DNA of 64,000 nt from Kosakonia pseudosacchari (GTDB lineage: Bacteria; Pseudomonadota; Gammaproteobacteria; Enterobacterales; Enterobacteriaceae), in contig NZ_FXWP01000010.1 in the NCBI RefSeq assembly GCF_900184035.1, positions 124,001 through 188,000 of the forward strand. The letters are read 5' to 3'. The notes beneath the pieces are model-generated. The model had not been told where the DNA came from. It did no database searches and saw nothing but the letters and a program-made list of their open reading frames with translations. The position numbers and the translations under genes were made by a program. The number at the start of each line of letters is the position of its first letter. Position 1 is the stretch's first letter. This document shows, piece after piece, positions 52,445 through 59,597 of the stretch.

Positions 52445-53353
52445 ATGCGTACACGCCGTTTACCGCCGCTTTCCGCTATTCGCGCTTTTGATGCCGTTGC
52501 CCGCCATGCCAGTTTTAAAGCGGCGGCGGAGGAGATTGGCGTGACGCCAACGGCAATCAGTCATCAGATCCGTGTGCTGGAAGCGTCTTTGAACCAACGC
52601 TTGTTTAACCGTTCGGCGCGCGCAGTCACCTTAACGGCTGCCGGAGAGATCCTGTTTCGTGCATCGGGGAATATGTTTGCCACGCTGCGCGAAGCGGTTG
52701 ATGCCATCGACAATGCCAGTCAGCCGGGGGTGTTGACGCTAAGCACCACTTCCAACTTCCTGACCAACTGGCTGGTGCCGCGCCTTCCTTCGCTGCATCA
52801 ACGCCATCCTGAACTGGAGCTGCGTTTGCACAGCGGCACCGATCTGGTAGATCTGCGTGGCGCAATGGCAGATTGCGCGATCCGTTACAGCATGCAGGCC
52901 GATGAGACGCTGGATAACACATTGCTGTATCGCGATCGCTTTGTGCTGGTCGCCAGCCCGCAACTGGTGCTGAAGCGTCCGCAAGATCTGGTGGGTTTAA
53001 CGCTGTTCCATATCGAAAACCGCCATGTACCAACGCCGGAACCGGACTGGCAGCACTGGCAAGCGGCGTTTGGCCCGGCAGGTTTACCGGTGCAATCTGG
53101 CATTCGTTTTGATGATGAGACGCACGCGATTCAGGCGGCGATAGCCGGGCAGGGCGTGCTGCTCGCCAGCGAGTTGCTGATCCAGAACGCGCTGGCTCAA
53201 AAGCTGCTGCGTATCGCGTTGCCGGGCAACTTACCCGGCGGGAATTATTATTTTGTGACCAGCCGCGAGAAAGCGCAGCGACAAGATGTGCAGCAGTTTA
53301 AACAGTGGGTGCAGGAGGCGTTTGCTGCTGTGAGCATTCCGGCAGAACGCTAA
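52445..53353 (+). CDS. LysR-family transcriptional regulator (GcvA-like)
   Basis: A 302-residue LysR regulator that starts MRTRRLPPLSAIRAFDAVARHASF. The helix-turn-helix (residues ~7-65) is followed by a periplasmic-binding-like effector domain. The pattern is that of the GcvA/AmpR subgroup. It is divergent from the efflux gene and probably controls it. I use the ATG at 52445 because the domain begins there; an ATG 17 codons upstream lacks a ribosome site. Confidence 0.82.
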   Translation: MRTRRLPPLSAIRAFDAVARHASFKAAAEEIGVTPTAISHQIRVLEASLNQRLFNRSARAVTLTAAGEILFRASGNMFATLREAVDAIDNASQPGVLTLSTTSNFLTNWLVPRLPSLHQRHPELELRLHSGTDLVDLRGAMADCAIRYSMQADETLDNTLLYRDRFVLVASPQLVLKRPQDLVGLTLFHIENRHVPTPEPDWQHWQAAFGPAGLPVQSGIRFDDETHAIQAAIAGQGVLLASELLIQNALAQKLLRIALPGNLPGGNYYFVTSREKAQRQDVQQFKQWVQEAFAAVSIPAER

Positions 53354-53375
53354 AGAGGTGCTGTAAGCACTCACA

Positions 53376-53399
53376 AAAAAGCCAGGTTTCCCTGGCTTT
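53376..53399. terminator. Terminator between the LysR gene and flavodoxin gene
   Basis: The stem GCCAGG/CCTGGC with a TTTC loop is flanked by AAAAAA and TTTC, serving both converging genes. Confidence 0.75.
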
Positions 53400-53422
53400 C
53401 TGTTATTGAATTACCGGAAAAC

Positions 53423-53971
53423 TCAGTTAAACCGGCGCGCGATATCCGCAACGCGTTGGCCGAATTTCACTGCGGTATCCAGATCGCCGGAGGCGATTTG
53501 GTCTGCGCCTGCATCGGACGGAGACTGCACCAGCAGGCCAACGGAGCCGCCGAGGTTGTTGATGTCCTGGCGCGTCGCGGCCAGTGTATTCGCGGGCAGT
53601 AAGCCCAGGCTTACCCAGATGCCGCCATGCTGTGAGGCCAGCGTTTGCAGGTATTGCAGCGATACTTGTTTGTCGCCGTTCAGGCTGGCGCTGTTGCTAA
53701 AACCGGCGAAAACTTTGTCCTGCCAGGCGCGGGTGAACCATGCTTTTGAACTGGCGTCGGCGAATTTTTTAAACTGCCACGGCACGCCGCCCATATAAGT
53801 TGGTGCGCCGAAAATGATCGCTTTTGCGTCATTCAGCAATTGCCAGTCGCTCTCCTGAATATCGCCGTTATTATCAATGACGATAAGCTGTGCGTTGGCG
53901 CCTTCGGCCACTTTCTCCGCCACTGCTTTGGTGTGGCCGTAGCCGGAATAATAGATCACAACAGTAGACAT
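53423..53971 (-). CDS. Flavodoxin-family NAD(P)H:FMN oxidoreductase
   Basis: A 182-residue flavodoxin-fold protein. The FMN phosphate loop is YYSGYGHTKAVAEKVAEG, and FGAPTYMGGVPWQFKKF and GFSNSASLNGDKQ are as in WrbA-like quinone reductases. It is probably a cytoplasmic quinone or azo reductase. It lies next to a DoxX gene and an HxlR redox regulator, forming a likely electrophile/quinone stress group. Confidence 0.82.
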   Translation of the reverse strand: MSTVVIYYSGYGHTKAVAEKVAEGANAQLIVIDNNGDIQESDWQLLNDAKAIIFGAPTYMGGVPWQFKKFADASSKAWFTRAWQDKVFAGFSNSASLNGDKQVSLQYLQTLASQHGGIWVSLGLLPANTLAATRQDINNLGGSVGLLVQSPSDAGADQIASGDLDTAVKFGQRVADIARRFN

Positions 53972-54024
53972 AATTTTCCCCTATCGAAGAGAGATGTCGT
54001 GCAAACCAATTTGCACGATCGCCA

Positions 54025-54456
54025 TCATTTTTCTTTGCCAGCAAACAGGGTGTATTTCCCCGCGCCCAAAAACATAATGCTTAAACCACCCAGGAAATAG
54101 AGCGCCTCGCTTTCCAGACCCCATGCGCCAACATTGGTCAGGGTAAAGAATTTCCCCGTGCCGACCAGTAATGTGGCGACCAGAATATTGAAGGCGTAAA
54201 TAAACGCCGCCTGACGAGTAAACAGACCGATAATAATCAGCACTGGCGTAATGATTTCGCCAATGAATACGCCGTAAGCAATAAAGCCCGGCAAGCCCTG
54301 CGCCACCAGCATGCCGGAAATCCAGCCGATGCCATGTTGCACTTTGGCCACGCCGTGGAACAGCATCAACACACCAAATGTCAGACGCAACAGCAGCTTG
54401 CCAAATTCCGGGTGCGTGGTGAGCCTGAGAAACGCATTGTTCAGCCGGGTAATCAT
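54025..54456 (-). CDS. DoxX-family membrane protein (YphA-like)
   Basis: A 143-residue DoxX-like protein with four hydrophobic segments. The conserved N-terminal FGVLMLFHGVAKVQHGIGW and GEIITPVLIIIGLFTRQAAF are typical. It is the second DoxX protein in the window but only distantly related to YqjF. The ATG at 54456 gives MITRLNNAFLRL; the longer open frame lacks homology. It is divergent from the HxlR gene, 167 bp away. Confidence 0.82.
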   Translation of the reverse strand: MITRLNNAFLRLTTHPEFGKLLLRLTFGVLMLFHGVAKVQHGIGWISGMLVAQGLPGFIAYGVFIGEIITPVLIIIGLFTRQAAFIYAFNILVATLLVGTGKFFTLTNVGAWGLESEALYFLGGLSIMFLGAGKYTLFAGKEK

Positions 54457-54586
54457 CCTTTTATTCCTTACTCGTGCGCAGGAGAACTTTTGCCATTTCT
54501 GGCACCTTAGTATCAAATAGAAACTTAGGCTTTGAGTTATACACATCCGGTTCCGGTTGCGGAAGAAGGCACCCCAAGGGCACTAC

Positions 54587-54602
54587 GTTTCCTCAAGGAA
54601 AC
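54587..54602. promoter_or_regulatory. Perfect 16-bp palindrome upstream of the HxlR gene
   Basis: GTTTCCTCAAGGAAAC is a perfect inverted repeat lying 21 bp before the HxlR start, in the divergent DoxX/HxlR region. It is a good candidate operator for that regulator. Confidence 0.5.
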
Positions 54603-54623
54603 CTACTACGAGAGTTTGTCGTT

Positions 54624-55022
54624 ATGATTAAGCCGTCCATTCCTTACGATATCTACGATAACCGCTGTCCGACGCGCGATATGCTGGCACGTCTGGCGGA
54701 TAAATGGGCGCTGCTGGTGCTGGCGCGGCTGGAAAATGGCCCGATGCGCTTTAACGGCCTGAAACGGGATATCCGTATGATCACCCAAAAGGTGTTAACC
54801 CAGACGCTGCGCAAACTTGAGCGTGACGGCATTATCGCCCGCCAGGTGTTTTACACCGTGCCGGTGTCGGTGGAGTACAGCCTGACGCCGCTGGGTCGCA
54901 CGCTGACGGAAACGGTCTCCGTGCTGGCGCACTGGGTGGAGCACAATATGGATGCGGTGCTGGCCGCGCAGGCGGCGTATGACGAGGCGAACCCGGCCAA
55001 AATAAAAGAACCCACCGCGTAG
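54624..55022 (+). CDS. HxlR-family transcriptional regulator
   Basis: A 132-residue MarR/HxlR winged-helix regulator. The family start CPTRDMLARLADKWALLVLARL includes a conserved Cys that in relatives (HypR, YodB, QorR) senses electrophiles or oxidants. The DNA-binding core is NGLKRDIRMITQKVLTQTLRKLERDGII. The ATG at 54624 is where homology starts. It probably controls the divergent DoxX and flavodoxin genes and itself. Confidence 0.88.
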   Translation: MIKPSIPYDIYDNRCPTRDMLARLADKWALLVLARLENGPMRFNGLKRDIRMITQKVLTQTLRKLERDGIIARQVFYTVPVSVEYSLTPLGRTLTETVSVLAHWVEHNMDAVLAAQAAYDEANPAKIKEPTA

Positions 55023-55028
55023 GGTGGG
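55005..55028 (-). terminator. Terminator after the esterase gene
   Basis: CCCACC/GGGTGG hairpin with loop GCGTA; on the minus strand it is followed by TTCTTTTATTTT. It overlaps the stop codon of the converging HxlR gene. Confidence 0.6.
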
Positions 55029-55038
55029 CTCGTGGGGC

Positions 55039-56049
55039 TTATTGCAGGTGGGTGCGCAGTTCGTGTGCGGCCTGCGATAACGCGGTGCGCACGGTTGGCT
55101 CTTCACTGAGGGCGTTCAGCAGACCGTAGTCGTGGATCATGCCGTTATAGCGGGTGACCGTCACCGGCACGCCAGCGGCATCCAGCTTACGACCAAACGC
55201 TTCACCTTCATCACGCAGCACGTCCAGCTCAGCGGTCTGAATCAGCGTCGGCGGCAGGCCTTTCAACTGCGCGCTGCTGGCTTCCAGCGGGGAAGCGAGG
55301 ATATTGCGGCGGTCGCTCTTTTTGGTGGTGTAGTTGTCCCAGAACCATTTCATCATGTTTTTACTGAGGAAATAGCCGTTAGAGAACTGGTTATAGGAGC
55401 CAGTTTCAAAGCGCGCGTCGGTAACCGGCCAGAACATCACCTGGTAACGAATCGCGGGTGTATGGTGTTCTTTGGCCTGCAAGGCGACGGCGGCGACCAT
55501 ATTGCCGCCTACGCTGTTACCGGCCAGCGCCAGGCGTGAACCATCGACGCCAATCTCTTTGCCGTGCTCGGCAACCCAGCGGGTCGCTTCATACGCCTGA
55601 TTAATCGCTACCGGAAAGTGCGCTTCCGGCGATGGCGTGTAATTGACAAACACCGCTGCCGCGCCGGACTCATTCACCAGATCGCGAACCAAACGTTCAT
55701 GGGTTGGATAGTCGCCCAGCACCCAGCCACCGCCGTGGAAGAACATAAACACCGGCAATGTTCCGGTTGCGCCTTGTGGTTTAACGATAGTCAGTTTCAG
55801 CGGTTGGCCGTTGACGGTGATGGTTTTCTCCGAGACATCAGCCGGTGGCAGTTTCGCGCCTTGTTGTGCGCCAATCAGCACCTGGCGGGCATCCTGCGGG
55901 GAAAGTTGTTCAATCGGTTTACCGCCGCTGCTGTTCAGCACGGAAAGAAATTTCGCCACACCCGCTGTCGGTGTTGGCGCATCGGCGGCCCAGGCGGTGG
56001 AAACGCTGGAGGCAACTAAACTCATGGCAATCAGTAATGAACGTGACAT
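55039..56049 (-). CDS. Exported alpha/beta hydrolase, hormone-sensitive-lipase family
   Basis: A 336-residue esterase with a signal peptide (MSRSLLIAMSLVASSVSTAWA) cleaved near residue 21. The oxyanion-hole motif HGGGW lies at 105-109, the nucleophile Ser179 in AGNSVGGN, and Asp276 and His306 (ELDVLRDEG, MIHDYG) complete the triad. Relatives act on small acyl esters. It converges with the HxlR gene and may belong to the same regulon, which is inference. Confidence 0.86.
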   Translation of the reverse strand: MSRSLLIAMSLVASSVSTAWAADAPTPTAGVAKFLSVLNSSGGKPIEQLSPQDARQVLIGAQQGAKLPPADVSEKTITVNGQPLKLTIVKPQGATGTLPVFMFFHGGGWVLGDYPTHERLVRDLVNESGAAAVFVNYTPSPEAHFPVAINQAYEATRWVAEHGKEIGVDGSRLALAGNSVGGNMVAAVALQAKEHHTPAIRYQVMFWPVTDARFETGSYNQFSNGYFLSKNMMKWFWDNYTTKKSDRRNILASPLEASSAQLKGLPPTLIQTAELDVLRDEGEAFGRKLDAAGVPVTVTRYNGMIHDYGLLNALSEEPTVRTALSQAAHELRTHLQ

Positions 56050-56340
56050 CTTATCTCCCTTGCGATTGTATCGCGTGCTATTTAGTTGGTTGTGTTAAGT
56101 GCCGTTGTGTCCGGCTGTGGAGTGCAATTTAAGTAGTGCGCTATTTGATTGCAAGCTAAATTTATAAGGTTAATGCGCGATAGCGTTTTACTGATTGATT
56201 TTAAAAAGATTAAATTTTCAAAAAAACTGTGTCAGACGCAGAGGATCGCCTGACTGCCTGTAAAGTACCAAAGATGAGGATGTCATGGGACTGGTAAAAA
56301 GAGGATAATAACCGCTTGTTTTTCCTTAAATAAAATTTTA
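56050..56340. other. Promoter region upstream of the nuclease/helicase operon
   Basis: This 291-bp region is much more AT-rich than the flanking genes. It must hold the rightward promoter of the three-gene operon and the leftward esterase promoter. I found no gene, no clear terminator and no good ribosome site immediately before the first operon ATG. Confidence 0.4.
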
Positions 56341-57702
56341 ATGAATCTTCAGCGTTTTATTACGGAATATGACGACTCGCTCAGCGGTGAACTGAATATT
56401 GACCCGCTTGGTCAATTGATTGTCTGGTCCTCTTTCGGACAGCAGATTTTTCGCAACCGTATTAGTTCAGTCGCCAATGATGTTCGTCACTACACACTCA
56501 ATCTGCTCCACCATTATGTTATTCGTAGCGTCCTCAGTGATGACAAAACGCAGCTCGGCGACGCATTACAAAAAATCTACGGCGGCAAAAACGATGTAAA
56601 ACTGACGCACGCCTGTTTGATTTTCCTGGAGAATATTTACACCTTGTCGATGTGTGATAGCCAGAGCAAAAAGGGTGTCGTTACCACCGGCGTGCTGGGC
56701 ATCGTTAAAGCCCGCGACAAATTTGCGAAATTCGATAATAACCCGCGGCTTATTTTCGGCCACGGAGCGGATAGCCAGTTGCTGACCCAACAATTATTTC
56801 TCGGCACCAACGGGCGTTATAAAACGCCGATGATGAATATGCATTTCTTCGATCAAAAATATCATTATCAGTTGGCAGAAGGCATATCCGCGTGGCAACA
56901 GGCCGGACAATTTATTTTGCAAACACCGCAGCTAAAAACGCTTTTTCGCCGATTATGTGACTGCCTGAAAACGCAGCTTGGCGTGCGGCTCCAGCAGGGG
57001 CTCACGCTGCGCTTTGCCGATATCGATAAGAAAATCACCCGAGCGTATGTGCAGGCGTTTCGCTCGTCGGAATATGTTGGCAGTTACGCCAAATATTTCT
57101 GGCTGGCGATGACCCGTTTACGCGAAGGCGCTTCCGGCGCGCTGTATGACGCCCTTGAACAAGCGTCGGAAAAGCTACCTGCGGCAGCGATTTTCCAGCA
57201 GGCGTTGCGTCTTAGCCATAACCAAGCCGACCGCCAACTTCTGCGTCACATTGTGCATGTTGAGCCGTTACTGGCGGCGATTGATCTGCTTTTTAGTGGG
57301 ATGTTACAGCGTAAAAAACAGACGCTGGAGGAGATTCGCCAGTTCTGGACGCAGCGCGGGCTGGACGATCGCACGCTACCGAAACGTGCTGAGCAGGTGA
57401 TAAACGATAAAACACTGCTGCCCGCGCTTTCCGGCACGGCGCATACCCGCCTTGAGCGTTTGTTGAATGTCGCGCAAGCGCCTTCTGTTGCTGAACAAGC
57501 GATTGAATTGCTCAAATACCATGAGTATGTGATGCAAAGCCGCGGCCAGTTACCGTGGATAACACTTACTGGCGAAACGCTGACATTGCAGATTCCCGTA
57601 CGCGCTCTGCACGACGATCGCCAGAATGACGGCTGGGTTAACGATTATTACATCCCGCAGTTCCGCCATATGCTGCAAGGATTGTGGGGAGTCGAACAAT
57701 GA
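56341..57702 (+). CDS. Uncharacterised protein, first gene of the nuclease/helicase operon
   Basis: A 453-residue soluble protein that I do not recognise. It appears to be mainly helical, with no signal peptide, transmembrane segment, Walker motif or nuclease motif. The C-terminal third is rich in Arg, Gln and Leu. Its stop overlaps the start of the PLD gene by 4 bases (ATGA), so the two are translationally coupled and probably act together. It could be a sensor, adaptor or effector. The ATG lacks a clear ribosome site. Confidence 0.7.
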   Translation: MNLQRFITEYDDSLSGELNIDPLGQLIVWSSFGQQIFRNRISSVANDVRHYTLNLLHHYVIRSVLSDDKTQLGDALQKIYGGKNDVKLTHACLIFLENIYTLSMCDSQSKKGVVTTGVLGIVKARDKFAKFDNNPRLIFGHGADSQLLTQQLFLGTNGRYKTPMMNMHFFDQKYHYQLAEGISAWQQAGQFILQTPQLKTLFRRLCDCLKTQLGVRLQQGLTLRFADIDKKITRAYVQAFRSSEYVGSYAKYFWLAMTRLREGASGALYDALEQASEKLPAAAIFQQALRLSHNQADRQLLRHIVHVEPLLAAIDLLFSGMLQRKKQTLEEIRQFWTQRGLDDRTLPKRAEQVINDKTLLPALSGTAHTRLERLLNVAQAPSVAEQAIELLKYHEYVMQSRGQLPWITLTGETLTLQIPVRALHDDRQNDGWVNDYYIPQFRHMLQGLWGVEQ

Positions 57703-59597
57703 AGCTCATCAGCGAATTTAAAGCGCAACTGGCCACGCTTGGCGAGATAAAACGGGTCTGGCTGACCAGTTTTAATATCAATATTGGTTTTATCGAAACG
57801 CACCTGCTGCCTGCGGTGCTGGGGATGGAAGAGCCACCGAAAAACCGCAGCGAGTTTGAACGCCTGCAATTTGACCTCACCCGCAAAAAGATCGATTTCC
57901 GCGTCTATTGCGATAAACGGCTGATCACCCAGGAGCAGCACAAGCGCACATCGATCGCCATTCTGCCGGTTTCCGTGCGGCAAATTGCCCCGCATCTGGA
58001 TGCCCAAAATAGCCTTTTTCACCCCAAAGTGATTTATCTCGAAGATGTGCACGGCAACATGATCCTCGGCGCGGGCAGCGCGAACCTGACGCTCAGCGGC
58101 TGGGGGCGCAACCAGGAAGCGGTAGATTTTCGCCGCGTCAGCACCAACAAGCAGTATCAGCAGATTAAGTCCTTTTTTACGCAGGTCGACCCGGACATGG
58201 ATGTCGATGATGCGTTCCCGGTGCGGCGGAAATTTTCCCATGACGATCCTGACTGGGATTTTATTCATTCCCTTTCCGGTAAAACGCTGCTGAAAGCGCT
58301 GGCGAACGGCGACACCATTAAAAAGCTCTCTGTCTGGTCGCCCTATCTGGCCGCTGATTTAGCGGGTTTTATTGACTCTTTATCGCATGCGTTTGGTAAC
58401 CCGGCGCTGAGTATCGATTTGGTGCCCGATCTGGCGCGCGGGCGGTTTTTGCGCACGCCCGGCGGGCAAGGTGTGGAAGCATTGCGTCAATCCGGTCAGT
58501 TACGCCTGTGTAAAAATCCGCTAGAGCGTGACGAGCGCTCAGAACTCACTCACGCCAAAGTCTGGCTGGCGACGGGGAAAAGCTCTGCAACACTGGCGAT
58601 CGGCTCGTGGAATTTCACCGCGCCGGGCTGCAGCAGCATCAACGTAGACAGCACAGACGAGGCGCACCGGAACATCGAAGCGGGCATTGTGCATCGCGTC
58701 TCGCCGAAAACAAACATCGTCGGTGATGTACTGGCTGAAAAGGCGTTCGATTTCGCCAGCGCCGGGTTGCTGGAAGCAGAGAGCTTGCACGTTCCCGAGC
58801 AATTACCCTTTGATTTACAGGTGCAATTTGACTGGCGTTCGGGAAAATACACCGTATCCGGCGAATGGTTTGACGGCAAATCCAACGCGCAGTATGCCCT
58901 TCGCTTGCCGGGTATCGCACAGGCGATTCCGCTGGGCTGGCGCGCTAAGTCATTGATTACACTGCGCGATCTCGTGGCCGAACAGCCGGATGATGTGTTA
59001 ACCCAGCACTTTTACACCGTCATCCGCCCCGGCGAGGCGGACTGGCAGGGCATTATTCATGAAGTGGGGCAGGCGTTTCGCCGGGTGAACGGGTTTGACT
59101 CGCTGCACGATCTTCTGAACAGCTATATCAGTGATGTCGATCCGCAGGCTAACGATGCGGTGCAACTGCGGGAAACGCTGTGCGATGGCGATTCCGCAGA
59201 GGATGTGCCGCCAGAGGAAAAACCACCGGTACAGACCAGCGCCACCAGCTATTTCCGTCTTTTCTACGCGCTGGAAAAACGTCGTGAGCAACTCGAAACC
59301 CTGAACGATGACGCCTCGTTGCACTACTGGCTGTTCACCTGCCCTGGCTGTTTGCTCGAGCTGGTGGAGAAAGTGCGCGAAAACCTCGCCGCGCAACCGG
59401 GAACGTTGTTTGGCTGGTTTATGGCCAACGAGGTGCAAAGCCTCTGTCTGCTGGCGAAAAAACGCTACCGCAAAAAGCGCCTCGCCGCCCACTGGTGGCC
59501 GAAGCTTGTCATCGACATTCCGCCCTTACCGGTGAAAGGAAAACAGCGCCAGCAGTACCTCGATGCGATAAAGCAAAGGTGTGGATATGAAGCCTGA
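57699..59597 (+). CDS. Phospholipase D-like nuclease-domain protein
   Basis: A 632-residue protein with two half-sites of the PLD superfamily. The first is FHPKVIYLED (His108, Lys110) with GAGSANLT (Ser127, Asn129) and Glu140; the second is THAKVWLAT (His285, Lys287) with IGSWNFT (Ser303, Asn305) and Glu327. This HxK...GSxN...E pattern is that of PLD-type nucleases; the Asp of classical HKD lipases is missing, as in some nuclease members. The C-terminal ~250 residues have no recognised domain. It overlaps its neighbours on both sides (4 and 11 bp). Confidence 0.85.
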   Translation: MKLISEFKAQLATLGEIKRVWLTSFNINIGFIETHLLPAVLGMEEPPKNRSEFERLQFDLTRKKIDFRVYCDKRLITQEQHKRTSIAILPVSVRQIAPHLDAQNSLFHPKVIYLEDVHGNMILGAGSANLTLSGWGRNQEAVDFRRVSTNKQYQQIKSFFTQVDPDMDVDDAFPVRRKFSHDDPDWDFIHSLSGKTLLKALANGDTIKKLSVWSPYLAADLAGFIDSLSHAFGNPALSIDLVPDLARGRFLRTPGGQGVEALRQSGQLRLCKNPLERDERSELTHAKVWLATGKSSATLAIGSWNFTAPGCSSINVDSTDEAHRNIEAGIVHRVSPKTNIVGDVLAEKAFDFASAGLLEAESLHVPEQLPFDLQVQFDWRSGKYTVSGEWFDGKSNAQYALRLPGIAQAIPLGWRAKSLITLRDLVAEQPDDVLTQHFYTVIRPGEADWQGIIHEVGQAFRRVNGFDSLHDLLNSYISDVDPQANDAVQLRETLCDGDSAEDVPPEEKPPVQTSATSYFRLFYALEKRREQLETLNDDASLHYWLFTCPGCLLELVEKVRENLAAQPGTLFGWFMANEVQSLCLLAKKRYRKKRLAAHWWPKLVIDIPPLPVKGKQRQQYLDAIKQRCGYEA

